A DNA stretch of 52,283 nt, taken from contig JACQTJ010000030.1 of NCBI GenBank assembly GCA_016210855.1, positions 1-52,283 of the forward strand, given 5' to 3'. The stretch comes from Acidobacteriota bacterium (lineage in GTDB: Bacteria > Acidobacteriota > Terriglobia > Acidiferrales > 2-02-FULL-67-57). Every line of letters begins with the position of its first letter. Positions within the stretch are counted from its first letter, which is position 1. A model generated the notes under the pieces. That model saw only the letters and a list, made by a program, of their open reading frames with translations. It made no database searches and had not been told where the DNA came from. This document shows, in pieces, positions 40,944-50,326 of the stretch. The translations under genes were made by a program, and so were the position numbers.

Positions 40944-42797
40944 ATGCCGACACCGATGCGCAACCTGGGACGCCTGTTCCGCACCATCCGGCCACACCTG
41001 GGGTGGCTGGTGACGGGCGGGGTGTTGATGGTGGTGGTCGGTGTGCTGGAAGGGGCCAGCGCCCTCCTGGTGCGCCCCCTCGTGCAGCTGGTGCTCGAGC
41101 CCGGGGCCACCCGCCAGGAGATTGTGCTGCTCGAGCTGCCCTACCTCGACCGCACCTACTACTTGCAGGATTTTGTTCCGCTGCCCGTGGCCACCGCGGG
41201 GTGGCTGGTGGTGGGGACGATTGTGCTCGTCTACAGCGCCAAAGCCCTGAGCGAGTATCTGGGCGAGTACAGCGTGCACCGGCTGGGCCATTCGGTGGTG
41301 ATGGACCTGCGCAACCAGCTCTACGCCCGCACCCTGCGGCAGTCGCTGAGCTTCTTCCACCGGCAGACTACTGGCCGGCTGATGTCCACGGCCATCAACG
41401 ACGTGGACCGCGTGCAGCTGGCAGTCTCGCACGTGCTCACTGATTTTTTCCGCCAGGCCTTCACCCTGCCGGTGCTGCTGGTGCTGGTGTTTGTGATTGA
41501 CTGGCGGCTGGCCGCGGTCTGCTTCCTGACCGTGCCCCTGATCGTGGTCCCCGTCTCGCAGATCGGCCGCCGCATCCGACGCCTGAGCCGTCAAGCCCAG
41601 GAGGAGCTGGCCGGCCTGAGCGACGCCCTGCAGGAAACCTACAGCGGGGTGCGCATTGTGCAGGCCTTCGGCAGCGAGGACTGGGAGACGGCCCGCTTCC
41701 GCGACCGCGCCCGGCGCCTATTCCGCACCAACCTGCGCTGGGTGCGCTACTATGCGCTCACCTCGCCGTTGATGGAGGTGCTGGGAGCGGCCACCATCGG
41801 CGGGCTGCTTCTCTACGCCCGCCAGCGGATCGAGACCGGGGCGCTCACCTCGGCGATGATGGTGGTCTTCGTGGTGGCCCTCATCAAGGTTTACCAGCCC
41901 CTCAAGCGCCTGGCCGGCATCTACAGCCTGTTCCAGCAGGCTCTGGGCGCCTCCGAGAAGGTCTTCGAGTTGCTCGACCGCCAGGAAGAAGTCCGAGAGA
42001 AGCCGGATGCGCCGGACCTCCCCCCTTTCCGCGACCGGATCGAATTTGATCGGGTGAGCTTTGCCTATGACAGCGGGCCCGGCTTGCTCCGCGATATTTC
42101 GCTGGTGGCCCGGGCTGGCGAAGTGGTGGCCCTGGTGGGCTTGAGCGGAGCGGGAAAGACCACGCTGGTGAACTTGCTGCCGCGCTTCTTTGACGCCAGC
42201 GGAGGCTCGATCCGCATCGACGGGCACGACATCTGCGACGTGCGCCTGGCCTCGTTGCGGGCCCAGATCGGCATCGTCACCCAGGAGACCGTGCTCTTTA
42301 ACGACACCGCGGCTGCGAACATCCGCTACGGGCGCCGGGCGGCTTCGGAGAAAGAGCTCGAGCGGGCCGCGGAGGCAGCCCTGGCCCATGACTTTATCGG
42401 GAAGCTGCCGCAGGGCTACCAGACGCTCATCGGGGAGCGGGGCCTGCGCCTGAGCGGCGGGCAGCGGCAGCGGCTGGCCATCGCCCGGGCCCTGCTCAAG
42501 GACGCCCCGATTTTGATCCTCGACGAAGCCACCTCGGAGCTCGATGTGGAATCCGACCTGCTCGTGCAGCGGGCGCTGGCCAACCTGATGCAAGGCCGCA
42601 CCGTCTTCGTCATCGCTCATCGGCTCTCGACCATCCGCCGCGCCGACAAGATTGTGGTGCTCGAGGACGGCACCATCCGCGAAGTGGGCCACCACCAGGA
42701 ACTGCTCGCCCGCGGCGGGCTCTACCAGCGGCTGTACGAGCTCCAGTTCGTGGATGTGGACGCGCCGCCGCGCGTGGAGACGGGAGAGCCGGTGTAG
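40944..42797 (+). CDS. ABC exporter, MsbA/lipid flippase-like
   Basis: The 617-residue half-transporter has a six-helix membrane domain (about 15-325) fused to a nucleotide-binding domain (about 355-595). Walker A GLSGAGKTT, Q-loop IVTQETVLF, signature LSGGQRQRLAIARALL, Walker B ILILDEATSELD and the switch AHRLSTI are intact. It resembles MsbA, the flippase of lipid A-core, which would fit the neighbouring lpt genes, but multidrug exporters look alike. ATG 40944 has GGGAG close upstream and lies after the promoter. Confidence 0.9.
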   Translation: MPTPMRNLGRLFRTIRPHLGWLVTGGVLMVVVGVLEGASALLVRPLVQLVLEPGATRQEIVLLELPYLDRTYYLQDFVPLPVATAGWLVVGTIVLVYSAKALSEYLGEYSVHRLGHSVVMDLRNQLYARTLRQSLSFFHRQTTGRLMSTAINDVDRVQLAVSHVLTDFFRQAFTLPVLLVLVFVIDWRLAAVCFLTVPLIVVPVSQIGRRIRRLSRQAQEELAGLSDALQETYSGVRIVQAFGSEDWETARFRDRARRLFRTNLRWVRYYALTSPLMEVLGAATIGGLLLYARQRIETGALTSAMMVVFVVALIKVYQPLKRLAGIYSLFQQALGASEKVFELLDRQEEVREKPDAPDLPPFRDRIEFDRVSFAYDSGPGLLRDISLVARAGEVVALVGLSGAGKTTLVNLLPRFFDASGGSIRIDGHDICDVRLASLRAQIGIVTQETVLFNDTAAANIRYGRRAASEKELERAAEAALAHDFIGKLPQGYQTLIGERGLRLSGGQRQRLAIARALLKDAPILILDEATSELDVESDLLVQRALANLMQGRTVFVIAHRLSTIRRADKIVVLEDGTIREVGHHQELLARGGLYQRLYELQFVDVDAPPRVETGEPV

Positions 42798-42799
42798 CC

Positions 42800-43696
42800 A
42801 TGGTGCGTAGCATGACCGGATTCGCGCAGGCCCAGGTGGAGGAAGGCCCCTGGACCCTCGGCGTCACCGTCAAGGCCTTGAACCACCGCTTCCTCGACCT
42901 GCACCTGCGGCTCCCCCAGGAGCTCGAGGCCGTAGAGCCGCTGCTGCGCGAGCGGGTGCGGGAGAAAGTGGGCCGGGGTCACGTCGAGGTGCACTTTCAG
43001 GTGGAGGCCCACGAGCGGCGCCCCTTGCAGGTGGACAAGGAGTTCCTGCGCGCCTATCTGGAGCTCTACGCCGAGTTGAAGCGCGAGCACCAGCTCGGCG
43101 GAGAGCTGGACCTGACGGCAGTGCTGCGCTTGCCGGGCGTGCTGCGCACCAGTTCGCCTCCGCTCGAGTCGGAGGAAGCCCAGCAGCTGGTGGGGCTCGC
43201 CGAGCGGGCCCTGCGGGAGGCCCTGGAACGGCTGAACGAGATGCGGCGGGCCGAAGGTGCCGCCCTGGAGCGGGAACTGCGGGAGCGGATCGAGCAGATT
43301 GCCAGCGGGCAGAAAGAGCTGGTCAAGTTGGGTCAGCGGGCCCTGCCGGCTTGCCACCGGCGGCTCACCGAGCGCCTCGAGGAGCTGCTGGGCCAGAGCC
43401 CGCTCGACCCGGCCCGGCTGGCGCAGGAGGCTGCCTACCTGGCCGAGCGCAGCGACGTCAGCGAGGAGCTCACGCGGCTGGCCAGCCACACCGAGCAGTT
43501 TGCCCGCCTGCTTTCAAGCGACGGCACCGTGGGCAAGCGGCTGGACTTCCTCCTCCAGGAGATGAACCGCGAGGCCAATACCATTCTCTCCAAGGCGTCG
43601 GGACTCGAAGCCGACGGCCTGGAGATGACCCGCTGGGGCCTGGAGATCAAGGCCCAGATTGAGCGCCTGCGTGAGCAGGTGCAGAACGTGGAGTGA
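42800..43696 (+). CDS. yicC: YicC family endoribonuclease
   Basis: This 298-residue protein has the family N-terminus SMTGFAQAQVEEGPWTLGVTVKALNHRFLDLHLRLP and the C-terminal DUF1732 segment GKRLDFLLQEMNREANTILSKA. Family members are RNA endonucleases implicated in stationary phase and small-RNA turnover. It follows the exporter by two bases and overlaps gmk by four (GTGA), the common yicC-gmk-rpoZ order. Confidence 0.95.
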   Translation: MVRSMTGFAQAQVEEGPWTLGVTVKALNHRFLDLHLRLPQELEAVEPLLRERVREKVGRGHVEVHFQVEAHERRPLQVDKEFLRAYLELYAELKREHQLGGELDLTAVLRLPGVLRTSSPPLESEEAQQLVGLAERALREALERLNEMRRAEGAALERELRERIEQIASGQKELVKLGQRALPACHRRLTERLEELLGQSPLDPARLAQEAAYLAERSDVSEELTRLASHTEQFARLLSSDGTVGKRLDFLLQEMNREANTILSKASGLEADGLEMTRWGLEIKAQIERLREQVQNVE

Positions 43697-44397
43697 GCGT
43701 GACCGGCGCCGGAGCAGGGCAGCTCTTCATCATATCGGGCCCGTCCGGCTCGGGGAAAAGCTCGGTGGTCAGCTTTGTGGTGAACTCGCTGCCGGACATG
43801 ATGTTCTCCATCTCCTACACCACGCGGGAGCCGCGGGCGGGCGAACAGGACGGGCGCGACTACCGGTTCATCAGCCGGGAGGCCTTCGAGACCATGCTGG
43901 CCCGGGGCGAGTTGCTCGAGCACGCGCAAGTCTTCGGCAGCTACTACGGCACCCACCGCAGCATCCTGGAGGAGGCCCGGCGGCAGGGGAAAGACGTGGT
44001 ACTCGACATCGACGTCGAGGGGACCCGGCAGGTGAAGTCAAGTCTTGCCAGGGCGGTGGCCATCCTGCTGCTGCCGCCTTCCCGGCAGGAGCTGGAGCGC
44101 CGCCTCCAGCAACGCGCCCTGGACACGGCGGAGATGGTGCAGCGACGCCTGGAGCGGGCCCGTCAGGAGATCGAGAACTACCGCCTGTATGACTACTTGA
44201 TTGTCAATCGGGTGTTGGCCGATACCTGTGCCCAGGTCCAGGCCATCGTGCTCGCTGAGCGGACTCGGCGCGCCGGCCCGGCCGGCTCCAGTCCCGAAGC
44301 CCGGGCGGCCGAAGCCCGGGCCGCCGGGGCACGGACGGAGGCCAATCGCAGCCAAGTTTCTGCTATCCTAGAGAGCTTCGGAGCGCAAACGCAATGA
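43693..44397 (+). CDS. gmk: guanylate kinase
   Basis: This 234-residue enzyme phosphorylates GMP to GDP. P-loop SGPSGSGKSS, the GMP-binding YTTREPRAGEQDGRDYRFIS, and DIDVEGTRQVK are typical. About 30 C-terminal residues beyond the usual end are Ala/Arg-rich with a short tandem repeat (EARAAEARAAGAR) and may be dispensable. GTG start overlaps yicC and its stop overlaps rpoZ (ATGA). Confidence 0.96.
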   Translation: MSVTGAGAGQLFIISGPSGSGKSSVVSFVVNSLPDMMFSISYTTREPRAGEQDGRDYRFISREAFETMLARGELLEHAQVFGSYYGTHRSILEEARRQGKDVVLDIDVEGTRQVKSSLARAVAILLLPPSRQELERRLQQRALDTAEMVQRRLERARQEIENYRLYDYLIVNRVLADTCAQVQAIVLAERTRRAGPAGSSPEARAAEARAAGARTEANRSQVSAILESFGAQTQ

Positions 44398-44630
44398 TCC
44401 CTGTGGACAAGATAGAAAGCAAATTCTGCTTTGTGCTGGCGGCGGCCAAGCGGGCCCGCCAGTTGCAGGCGGGGGCGAAGACCCTGATCAAGACCTCGGC
44501 CCGCAAGTCGACCCGGGCAGCCATGGAGGAGGTGGTCGCCGGCGTGGTTCCCTACGACCTGCCCTCTATCGAGGGTGAGGCCGACGACGGCAAGGGCAAG
44601 AAGGGCAAGAGCAAGCGGGCCGAGAAGTGA
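44394..44630 (+). CDS. rpoZ: RNA polymerase omega subunit
   Basis: This 78-residue protein has DKIESKFCFVLAAAKRARQLQAGA and the helix region VVAGVVPY, as in omega, which helps assemble and stabilise beta-prime. A Lys/Gly-rich tail follows. Placement directly after gmk is the conserved arrangement and adds confidence to a weakly conserved family. Confidence 0.92.
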   Translation: MIPVDKIESKFCFVLAAAKRARQLQAGAKTLIKTSARKSTRAAMEEVVAGVVPYDLPSIEGEADDGKGKKGKSKRAEK

Positions 44631-44640
44631 GCAGTCTCAA

Positions 44641-45846
44641 ATGAAGATTGTCCTGGGTGTGAGCGGCTGCATCGCCGCCTACAAGGCGGCCGAGCTGGTG
44701 CGGCTGCTCCAGCAAGAGGGCTTCGCCGTCCAGGTGGTGATGACGGCCCACGCTCAGGAGTTTGTCCGCCCGCTCACCTTCGCCGCCCTCTCCGGCCAGA
44801 AGGTCATCACGGAGATGTTCGACCAGGGCGGCGCCCCGGCCAACATCGACGCCGCCATCGAGCACATCGCCGTGGCCCAGGAGGCCGAAGCCCTGCTCAT
44901 CGCCCCGGCCACCGCCAACCTCTTGGCCAAGCTCGCCCACGGGATCGCCGACGACTTCCTCACCACTCTCTATGTGGCCACCAAGGCCCCGGTGATTGTG
45001 GCCCCGGCGATGAACGTAAGCATGTGGGAGCACCCCACCGTGCAGGCGAACCTGGCGCGGTTGCGCCAGTGCGGCGTGGCCGTCGTCGAGCCGGACGAAG
45101 GCTACCTGGCCTGCGGAATGACCGGTCCGGGGCGCCTGGCGAGCAGCGAGGCCATCCTCGCCAAGGTGCGCGCCGTGCTCGGCCTGCGGCGGGACATGGC
45201 CGAAGAAACGGTACTGGTGACCGCCGGGCCCACCTGCGAAGACATCGACCCCGTGCGCACCCTGACGAACCGGTCGTCCGGCCGGATGGGCTATGCGATG
45301 GCGGAAGCCGCTCTGCGCCGGGGGGCGCGAGTGATTCTGGTGAGCGGGCCGACGGGGCTCGAGCCTCCGGCGGCGGCCCGGGTCGAGCGCGTCCGCACCA
45401 CGGAAGAGATGCGGCAGGCCGTGAAGGCCCATCTTGAGGAATCGAGCGTCGTGGTGAAAGCCGCGGCGGTGGTGGATTTCCGCCCGGCCCGTGTGGAGAA
45501 GCAGAAGATTAAGCGTTCGGGCGGAGGGCTGAAGCTGGAGCTGGCTCCCACGCCCGACCTGCTCGAAGAGATTGCCGCCGCGAAAGGCAACCGGCTGGTG
45601 GTGGGCTTTGCCGCGGAGACCGAGAACGTAGTGGAAAACGCCCGCGCCAAACTGAACGCGAAGCGGCTCGACGTTGTGGTGGCGAACGACGTCACCCAGA
45701 ACGGCGCCGGCTTTGACGTCGAAACCAACATCGTCACCATCCTCACCCGCGACGGCCAAGAAATCTCGCTCCCCAAGATGAGCAAAGGGGCGGTGGCCCA
45801 CCGCATCCTCGACGAAGTCGTCCGCCTGCGGAGCGCCCGCGGATGA
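44641..45846 (+). CDS. coaBC: bifunctional phosphopantothenoylcysteine decarboxylase/synthetase
   Basis: This 401-residue coenzyme A enzyme has an N-terminal CoaC flavoprotein domain (about 1-180) with VSGCIAAYKA, the active-site His in IEHIAVA, PATANLLAKLAHGIADD, PAMN and the cysteine flap GYLACGMTGPGR. The C-terminal CoaB domain (about 190-400) has VTAGPTCEDIDPVRTLTNRSSGRMGYAMAE, KAAAVVDFRP and VGFAAET. ATG 44641 gives the canonical MKIVLGVSGCIAAYKA; its ribosome-binding site is weak, so coupling to rpoZ is likely. Confidence 0.96.
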   Translation: MKIVLGVSGCIAAYKAAELVRLLQQEGFAVQVVMTAHAQEFVRPLTFAALSGQKVITEMFDQGGAPANIDAAIEHIAVAQEAEALLIAPATANLLAKLAHGIADDFLTTLYVATKAPVIVAPAMNVSMWEHPTVQANLARLRQCGVAVVEPDEGYLACGMTGPGRLASSEAILAKVRAVLGLRRDMAEETVLVTAGPTCEDIDPVRTLTNRSSGRMGYAMAEAALRRGARVILVSGPTGLEPPAAARVERVRTTEEMRQAVKAHLEESSVVVKAAAVVDFRPARVEKQKIKRSGGGLKLELAPTPDLLEEIAAAKGNRLVVGFAAETENVVENARAKLNAKRLDVVVANDVTQNGAGFDVETNIVTILTRDGQEISLPKMSKGAVAHRILDEVVRLRSARG

Positions 45847-46610
45847 AGGACCAGCACGAGGAGTCGCCCCGGCAGCCACTGCGCGCCTGGCTCGACTTCT
45901 ACGAAGAACTCGGCCTGACTCCCCTCTATCGGCGGCCGCCGCGCCCCGGTCGAGAAAAGCCCACACCCGTCCTTGAACCCACTCCGGCAGCCGTGTTTCC
46001 CCCGGTGGCGGCCTCTTTGCCGCCGACGCTGTCTCTCTTCGGGGAAGCGGCGGGCCGGATCGAAGGCGATACCCTCGACCGCATCCGCGCCGAGATCGGC
46101 GACTGCCAGCGCTGCAAGCTGGCCCCGCACCGCAAGACCATCGTGTACGGGTCGGGCCATCCCCGCGCCCAACTGGTGTTCGTCGGGGAAGCGCCCGGGG
46201 CCGACGAAGATCTGCAAGGGCTGCCGTTCGTGGGGCGGGCCGGCCAGTTGCTGACGCACTGGATTGAGTCGCTGGGGATGACGCGCGAGGACGTCTACAT
46301 CTGCAACGTCATCAAGTGCCGCCCGCCGGGCAATCGCAGCCCGGAGAAGGATGAGATCGAGACCTGCTCGCAATTTCTCGTCCGCCAGCTCGACGTCATT
46401 CGCCCGCGCTTGATCTGCTGCCTGGGAAGCGTGGCCCTGCAAACGCTGCTCGGCAAGTCGGTCTCGATCACCCGGGTGCGCGGGCAGTTCTTCGACTACC
46501 GCGGGACGAAACTCTTCGCCACCTTCCATCCCGCTTACCTGTTGCGCAACCCCAACGCCAACCGCCAGGTGCAGGAAGACCTGCGCACGATTCGGCAATT
46601 CCTGAGTTGA
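45843..46610 (+). CDS. uracil-DNA glycosylase, family 4 (Fe-S type)
   Basis: This 255-residue repair enzyme has a variable, Pro-rich N-terminus (1-75) and a catalytic domain. It has the Fe-S cysteines in CQRCKL, KCRPP and ETCSQF, the uracil-site motif GEAPGADEDLQGLPFVGRAG, and FATFHPAYLL. It excises uracil arising from cytosine deamination or dUTP use. The overlap ATGA with coaBC couples translation. Confidence 0.94.
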   Translation: MKDQHEESPRQPLRAWLDFYEELGLTPLYRRPPRPGREKPTPVLEPTPAAVFPPVAASLPPTLSLFGEAAGRIEGDTLDRIRAEIGDCQRCKLAPHRKTIVYGSGHPRAQLVFVGEAPGADEDLQGLPFVGRAGQLLTHWIESLGMTREDVYICNVIKCRPPGNRSPEKDEIETCSQFLVRQLDVIRPRLICCLGSVALQTLLGKSVSITRVRGQFFDYRGTKLFATFHPAYLLRNPNANRQVQEDLRTIRQFLS

Positions 46611-46619
46611 TCGGTCTCG

Positions 46620-48872
46620 ATGGGCGCACCGGCCTACTGTGACGTAGCGGTCCCCGTCCCTCTGCCCGATACCTTCACCTACCGCATTCCGCCCGCGCTT
46701 GCCGGCCAGGTCGCGGTCGGCGGGCGCGTGCTGGTGCCCTTCCGCCAGCGGAAGCTGGTGGGGGTGGTGACGGCACTGGCCGCGGAGCCCCGGGTCGGCG
46801 GCCCGCTCAAGGATGTTCTCGAGGCCTTGGACGCCGAGCCGCTGCTGCCCGCGCCGCTCCAGGAGCTGGCCCGCTGGGTGGCCGACTACTACGCGGCTCC
46901 GCTCGGCGAAGTCTATCGCGCCATGCTGCCTCTGCACAGCGAGTTTGCCCGGCGGGAGCGGGCCCGGCTGCGGGCGGGCGGCGCGGAGCGGCTGGCCACG
47001 CTCGAAGCCAGGGAACGGAACGAGGCCGAGCAGGCGGATTGCGAGCTTCTGCGGCGACTCCAGGACGGCAAGCCGCGCAATGTGGCGCGGCTCGTGCGCG
47101 GCCTCGCCAGCGGTCGGCACCGGCTCGGCTGCCTGCGTCGCCAAGGGCTTGTGGAAGTGGTGCGGGACGTCCGCCCCAAACAGCTCCAGGTCAAACCGTC
47201 GGCTCCGCTGCTCTTTGAAGGCGACTGGAGCAGCGCCGCCCTGCCCGTGCTGACCGTTGAGCAGGAGCGGGCGGTGGTGGAAATCGAGGGCCTTGTCGTG
47301 GCCGGGCAGTTCGCCACGGTCTTGCTCCAGGGCGTCACCGGTAGCGGCAAGACCGAGGTGTACTCGCGCGCCATTCAGTCCTGCCTGGAGCGGGGCCGGG
47401 CGGCGCTGCTGCTCGTGCCCGAGATCGCGCTCACCCCTGCGGTGGCGGAGCTTTTCGCCAGCCGCTTCGGCGACCGCGTGGCCGTGCTGCACAGCGGGCT
47501 CGGGCCGCGGGAGCGCTCGGTCGAGTGGTGGCGGCTGCGGCGCGGAGAAGCTCGGGTGGCTGTGGGGACGCGCTCGGCGGTATTCGCTCCGCTGGAGAAT
47601 CTGGGCGTGGTCATCGTGGACGAAGAGCAGGACGCGAGCTACAAGCAGGCCGAGACGCCCCGCTACCACGGCCGCGATGCCGCCGTGGTGCGGGCCAAGC
47701 TCGAGGGCGCCGTGGCGGTGCTGGGCTCGGCCACGCCTGCGCTCGAAACCAGCTTCCACGCTCGCAGCGGCCGCTACCAGCGCCTGGAGCTGGCCACCCG
47801 TGTGGGCGAGCGCCCGTTGGCTGAAGTCCGCGTGGTGGACATGCGCGCCGAGTTCGAAGAGACCAAAAGACCGGCGCTGTTCTCGCGGGCACTTGCGGAC
47901 GGCATCGAGCGGGCTCTGGCCGACGGCGGCCAGGTGCTGGTGCTGCTGAACCGGCGCGGCTATGCGAACTTCCTGCTCTGCCGCAAGTGCGGGGCCACGG
48001 TGCAGTGTGCGAATTGTAGCATCTCGCTCACCTTTCACCGCGGACGCAACCGCCTCCTCTGCCATTATTGCGGCTTGGCGCGAAACCTGCCCCAGGCCTG
48101 CGAGAAGTGCGCGAGCCCGCACATTTACTTCGTCGGGGAAGGCGCCGAGAAAGTCGAAGAAGCGCTGCGGAGCGCCTTCCCGGGGGCGCGCCTCGCCCGG
48201 CTCGACCGTGACACCGCCGCCGCCCGCCGCCGCGCCGAACAAATCCTGCGGCAGTTCGTGCGCGGCCAGCTCAACCTTTTGGTGGGCACGCAGATGATTG
48301 CCAAGGGGCACGACTTTCAGGGGGTGACGCTGGTGGGCGTGGTTTCGGCCGACGTGATGCTCGGTCTGCCTGACTTTCGCGCTGCCGAGCGCACCTTCCA
48401 GTTGCTCACCCAGGTGGCGGGCCGCGCCGGCCGCGGAGCGCTGCCCGGGCGAGTCGTCGTGCAAACCTACTATCCCGACCACTACGCCATCCGCTTTGCC
48501 GCTGCGCAGGACTACGACGGCTTCTACGAGCAAGAGCTGCGCTTCCGCCGCCTGCTGCACTACCCGCCGCTTACGGCCCTTGCCAATCTGGTGGTGCGCG
48601 ACCGCAACCTGTCGGCGGCGCTGCGCGCCAGCCGCCTGTTGCAGGAGTTCTTCCAACGCCAGCGTCCCGAAGCTTCGGGGCTGCGCGTGCTCGGGCCGGC
48701 GCCGGCCCCCATCGCCCGCCTGAAGCGCGACTACCGCTTCCAGTTCCTTCTGAAGTCGCCCGACCGCCGCGCTCTGCAAGAGGCCCTGCGCGCCGCCCTG
48801 GCCCATGCGCGCGCCAAGGAATTTCCCGCCGGCATGCTGCTCGTGGACGTTGATCCCCTCAGCCTGCTCTAA
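46620..48872 (+). CDS. priA: primosomal replication protein N' (PriA helicase)
   Basis: This 750-residue superfamily 2 helicase restarts stalled replication forks. It has the N-terminal 3' DNA-binding domain (VAVPVPLPDTFTYRIPP), Walker A GVTGSGKTEVY, DEEQ box VDEEQDASYKQ, and the eight zinc cysteines in CRKCGATVQCANC and CHYCGL..CEKC. Motifs V/VI (GTQMIAKGHDF, TQVAGRAGRG) follow. Its stop overlaps the convergent site-2 protease gene by four bases. Confidence 0.97.
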   Translation: MGAPAYCDVAVPVPLPDTFTYRIPPALAGQVAVGGRVLVPFRQRKLVGVVTALAAEPRVGGPLKDVLEALDAEPLLPAPLQELARWVADYYAAPLGEVYRAMLPLHSEFARRERARLRAGGAERLATLEARERNEAEQADCELLRRLQDGKPRNVARLVRGLASGRHRLGCLRRQGLVEVVRDVRPKQLQVKPSAPLLFEGDWSSAALPVLTVEQERAVVEIEGLVVAGQFATVLLQGVTGSGKTEVYSRAIQSCLERGRAALLLVPEIALTPAVAELFASRFGDRVAVLHSGLGPRERSVEWWRLRRGEARVAVGTRSAVFAPLENLGVVIVDEEQDASYKQAETPRYHGRDAAVVRAKLEGAVAVLGSATPALETSFHARSGRYQRLELATRVGERPLAEVRVVDMRAEFEETKRPALFSRALADGIERALADGGQVLVLLNRRGYANFLLCRKCGATVQCANCSISLTFHRGRNRLLCHYCGLARNLPQACEKCASPHIYFVGEGAEKVEEALRSAFPGARLARLDRDTAAARRRAEQILRQFVRGQLNLLVGTQMIAKGHDFQGVTLVGVVSADVMLGLPDFRAAERTFQLLTQVAGRAGRGALPGRVVVQTYYPDHYAIRFAAAQDYDGFYEQELRFRRLLHYPPLTALANLVVRDRNLSAALRASRLLQEFFQRQRPEASGLRVLGPAPAPIARLKRDYRFQFLLKSPDRRALQEALRAALAHARAKEFPAGMLLVDVDPLSLL

Positions 48873-49900
48873 GGCTCGAAGGGGGTGTGGAAGGGAACGG
48901 GGGTGAAGCAGAGCGCGAAGACCACCAACCCGAGAAGGGCCACGAGCTGCCGACGGCGATCGAGCGGCGGACCGGGGTCGAGCACGGCCGGGTGGCGGAG
49001 ACCGATCAGCAGCAGCAGCCCGCCCCAGAACAGCCAGCCGGGCCAGATGGCCTCCGGATAGCGCAGGCCAAGCAGGCCGGCGACCAGAAGCGCCGAGAGA
49101 AATCCACGCGACAACAGCCTGTGCTTCTGGGCGGCGACGGCATAGACGATGTGGCCACCGTCGAGCTGGCCCACCGGCAGGAGGTTCAGGGCCGTGGCGA
49201 ACAGCCCCACCCAGGCGGCCCGCGCCACCGGATGCAGCATGAGCTGCGCGGGCGACACCTCCGGCCAGAACAGCTTGGCAAAGAACCACACCAGCGGCGG
49301 GTTGCCGAAGATGACGGCGCTCTCTTCGAGTCCGCCGGGGATTATTTTCGAGTGCGCCACACCGATGGCCAAGGCTGGTACGGCCAGGATGAAGCCGACG
49401 AGCGGCCCGGCGATGCCGACGTCAAACAGCGCCCGGCGGTTCACGATGGGTGACTGGATGCGGATGAACGCCCCCATGGTTCCGATCAGAGTGGGCGCCG
49501 GCAGGAAGTAAGGATAGCTGGCCACGATCCCGTAGTGGCGGCAGGCAAAGTAGTGGCCGAGCTCGTGCGCGAGCAGAATCCCGAGCAGGGTGGCCGCGAA
49601 CGGCCAGCCGCTGAGCAGCAGCCTGGGGTCGTCGGCCACCTGGCGGAAAATATCGAGCGAGTAGATGGCGTCTGTGTAAGGCGGCTGGTTTTGCTCGTAG
49701 GCCTGGGTCAGGTGCAAGCCCACAAACAGCGTGCTCACCACCGTGAGCAGGAACAGGGTCAGAGCCAGGCCCAGGCGGCGCGGCGGGGCCGCGGAGATTG
49801 GCGCCATCGGGAGGCGGAGCGGCTCGGCTGCGGCCGGGACGCGTCCGTGGGTGTAGAAACCGTTGCCCATAGAGAAGAAATGCCCGCGCGCCGCGGACAC
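48869..49900 (-). CDS. site-2 protease family (M50) membrane metalloprotease
   Basis: The 343-residue polytopic protein has the zinc site AHELGHYF (His112, Glu113, His116) in a membrane helix and the third ligand in NLLPVGQLDGGH (Asp247). Length and motifs match the acidobacterial/cyanobacterial EGY1-like group of M50 peptidases; intramembrane cleavage of a regulator is the presumed role, target unknown. GTG 49900 has AGGATGGTGA before it; ATG 49870 is an alternative. HU lies just upstream on the same strand. Confidence 0.9.
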   Translation of the reverse strand: MSAARGHFFSMGNGFYTHGRVPAAAEPLRLPMAPISAAPPRRLGLALTLFLLTVVSTLFVGLHLTQAYEQNQPPYTDAIYSLDIFRQVADDPRLLLSGWPFAATLLGILLAHELGHYFACRHYGIVASYPYFLPAPTLIGTMGAFIRIQSPIVNRRALFDVGIAGPLVGFILAVPALAIGVAHSKIIPGGLEESAVIFGNPPLVWFFAKLFWPEVSPAQLMLHPVARAAWVGLFATALNLLPVGQLDGGHIVYAVAAQKHRLLSRGFLSALLVAGLLGLRYPEAIWPGWLFWGGLLLLIGLRHPAVLDPGPPLDRRRQLVALLGLVVFALCFTPVPFHTPFEP

Positions 49901-49926
49901 TCACCATCCTAACGGAAAGGGTGGAA

Positions 49927-50196
49927 CTAGGAAAGGTCCTGGAGTTCCTTGCCGGGCTTGAAGCGGACGGCTTTGCCGGGCGGGATGCTGACTTCTTCGC
50001 CGGTGCGCGGGTTGCGCCCGATGCCGGTCTTGCGGGGGCGGACGTTGAAGACCCCGAAGCCACGCAGCTCGATGCGCTGGCCCCGTTCCAGGGCGTGCTT
50101 CATGGCTTCGAACACGGTTTCGACGGCGAGCTCAGCCTTGGATTTACTGACCCCGGTGCGGCTGACGACTTCGTTGACGATGTCGAGCTTGATCAA
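49927..50196 (-). CDS. HU/IHF family DNA-binding protein
   Basis: This 89-residue histone-like dimer subunit has [21 protein letters not shown]-like helices, the beta-arm motif [13 protein letters not shown] and FKPGKEL. It bends and compacts DNA; IHF may assist looping at sigma-54 promoters. The TTG start at 50196 is supported by a strong GGGAGGACGGAG ribosome-binding site and a near-consensus promoter. Confidence 0.95.
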   Translation of the reverse strand: MIKLDIVNEVVSRTGVSKSKAELAVETVFEAMKHALERGQRIELRGFGVFNVRPRKTGIGRNPRTGEEVSIPPGKAVRFKPGKELQDLS

Positions 50197-50217
50197 CTCC
50201 GTCCTCCCCGAATCGGG

Positions 50218-50230
50218 CCCGTACGGGCGA
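50218..50230. promoter_or_regulatory. palindromic motif CCCGTACGGGCGA in the HU leader
   Basis: Same 13-mer as in the rodZ leader (29908-29920), again between promoter and start codon. Function unknown. Confidence 0.35.
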
Positions 50231-50261
50231 GTGGGTCGGCGTGCGGAGGAAAGCGAGGCGT

Positions 50262-50290
50262 ATGCTAGTGACGCCGCCGGGCATTGTCAA
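50262..50290 (-). promoter_or_regulatory. sigma-70 promoter of the HU gene
   Basis: Minus strand TTGACA (50285-50290), 17-base spacer, TAGCAT (50262-50267). The -35 shares five base pairs with the -35 of the divergent dcd promoter. Confidence 0.7.
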
Positions 50291-50313
50291 GGGCTTTGGG
50301 GGCGCGTTACACT
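50284..50313 (+). promoter_or_regulatory. sigma-70 promoter of dcd
   Basis: TTGTCA (50284-50289), 18-base spacer, TACACT (50308-50313). Leader of about 58 bases includes an 18-base palindrome. Confidence 0.65.
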
Positions 50314-50326
50314 CCGCCGGCCTCCT

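Noticed and set aside
45291-49289. Very long open frame on the minus strand across coaBC, the glycosylase, priA and the protease gene
   Set aside because: It is antisense to several unmistakable conserved genes and its translation is low-complexity Arg/Ala/His/Gly. Long antisense frames are expected from third-position GC bias.
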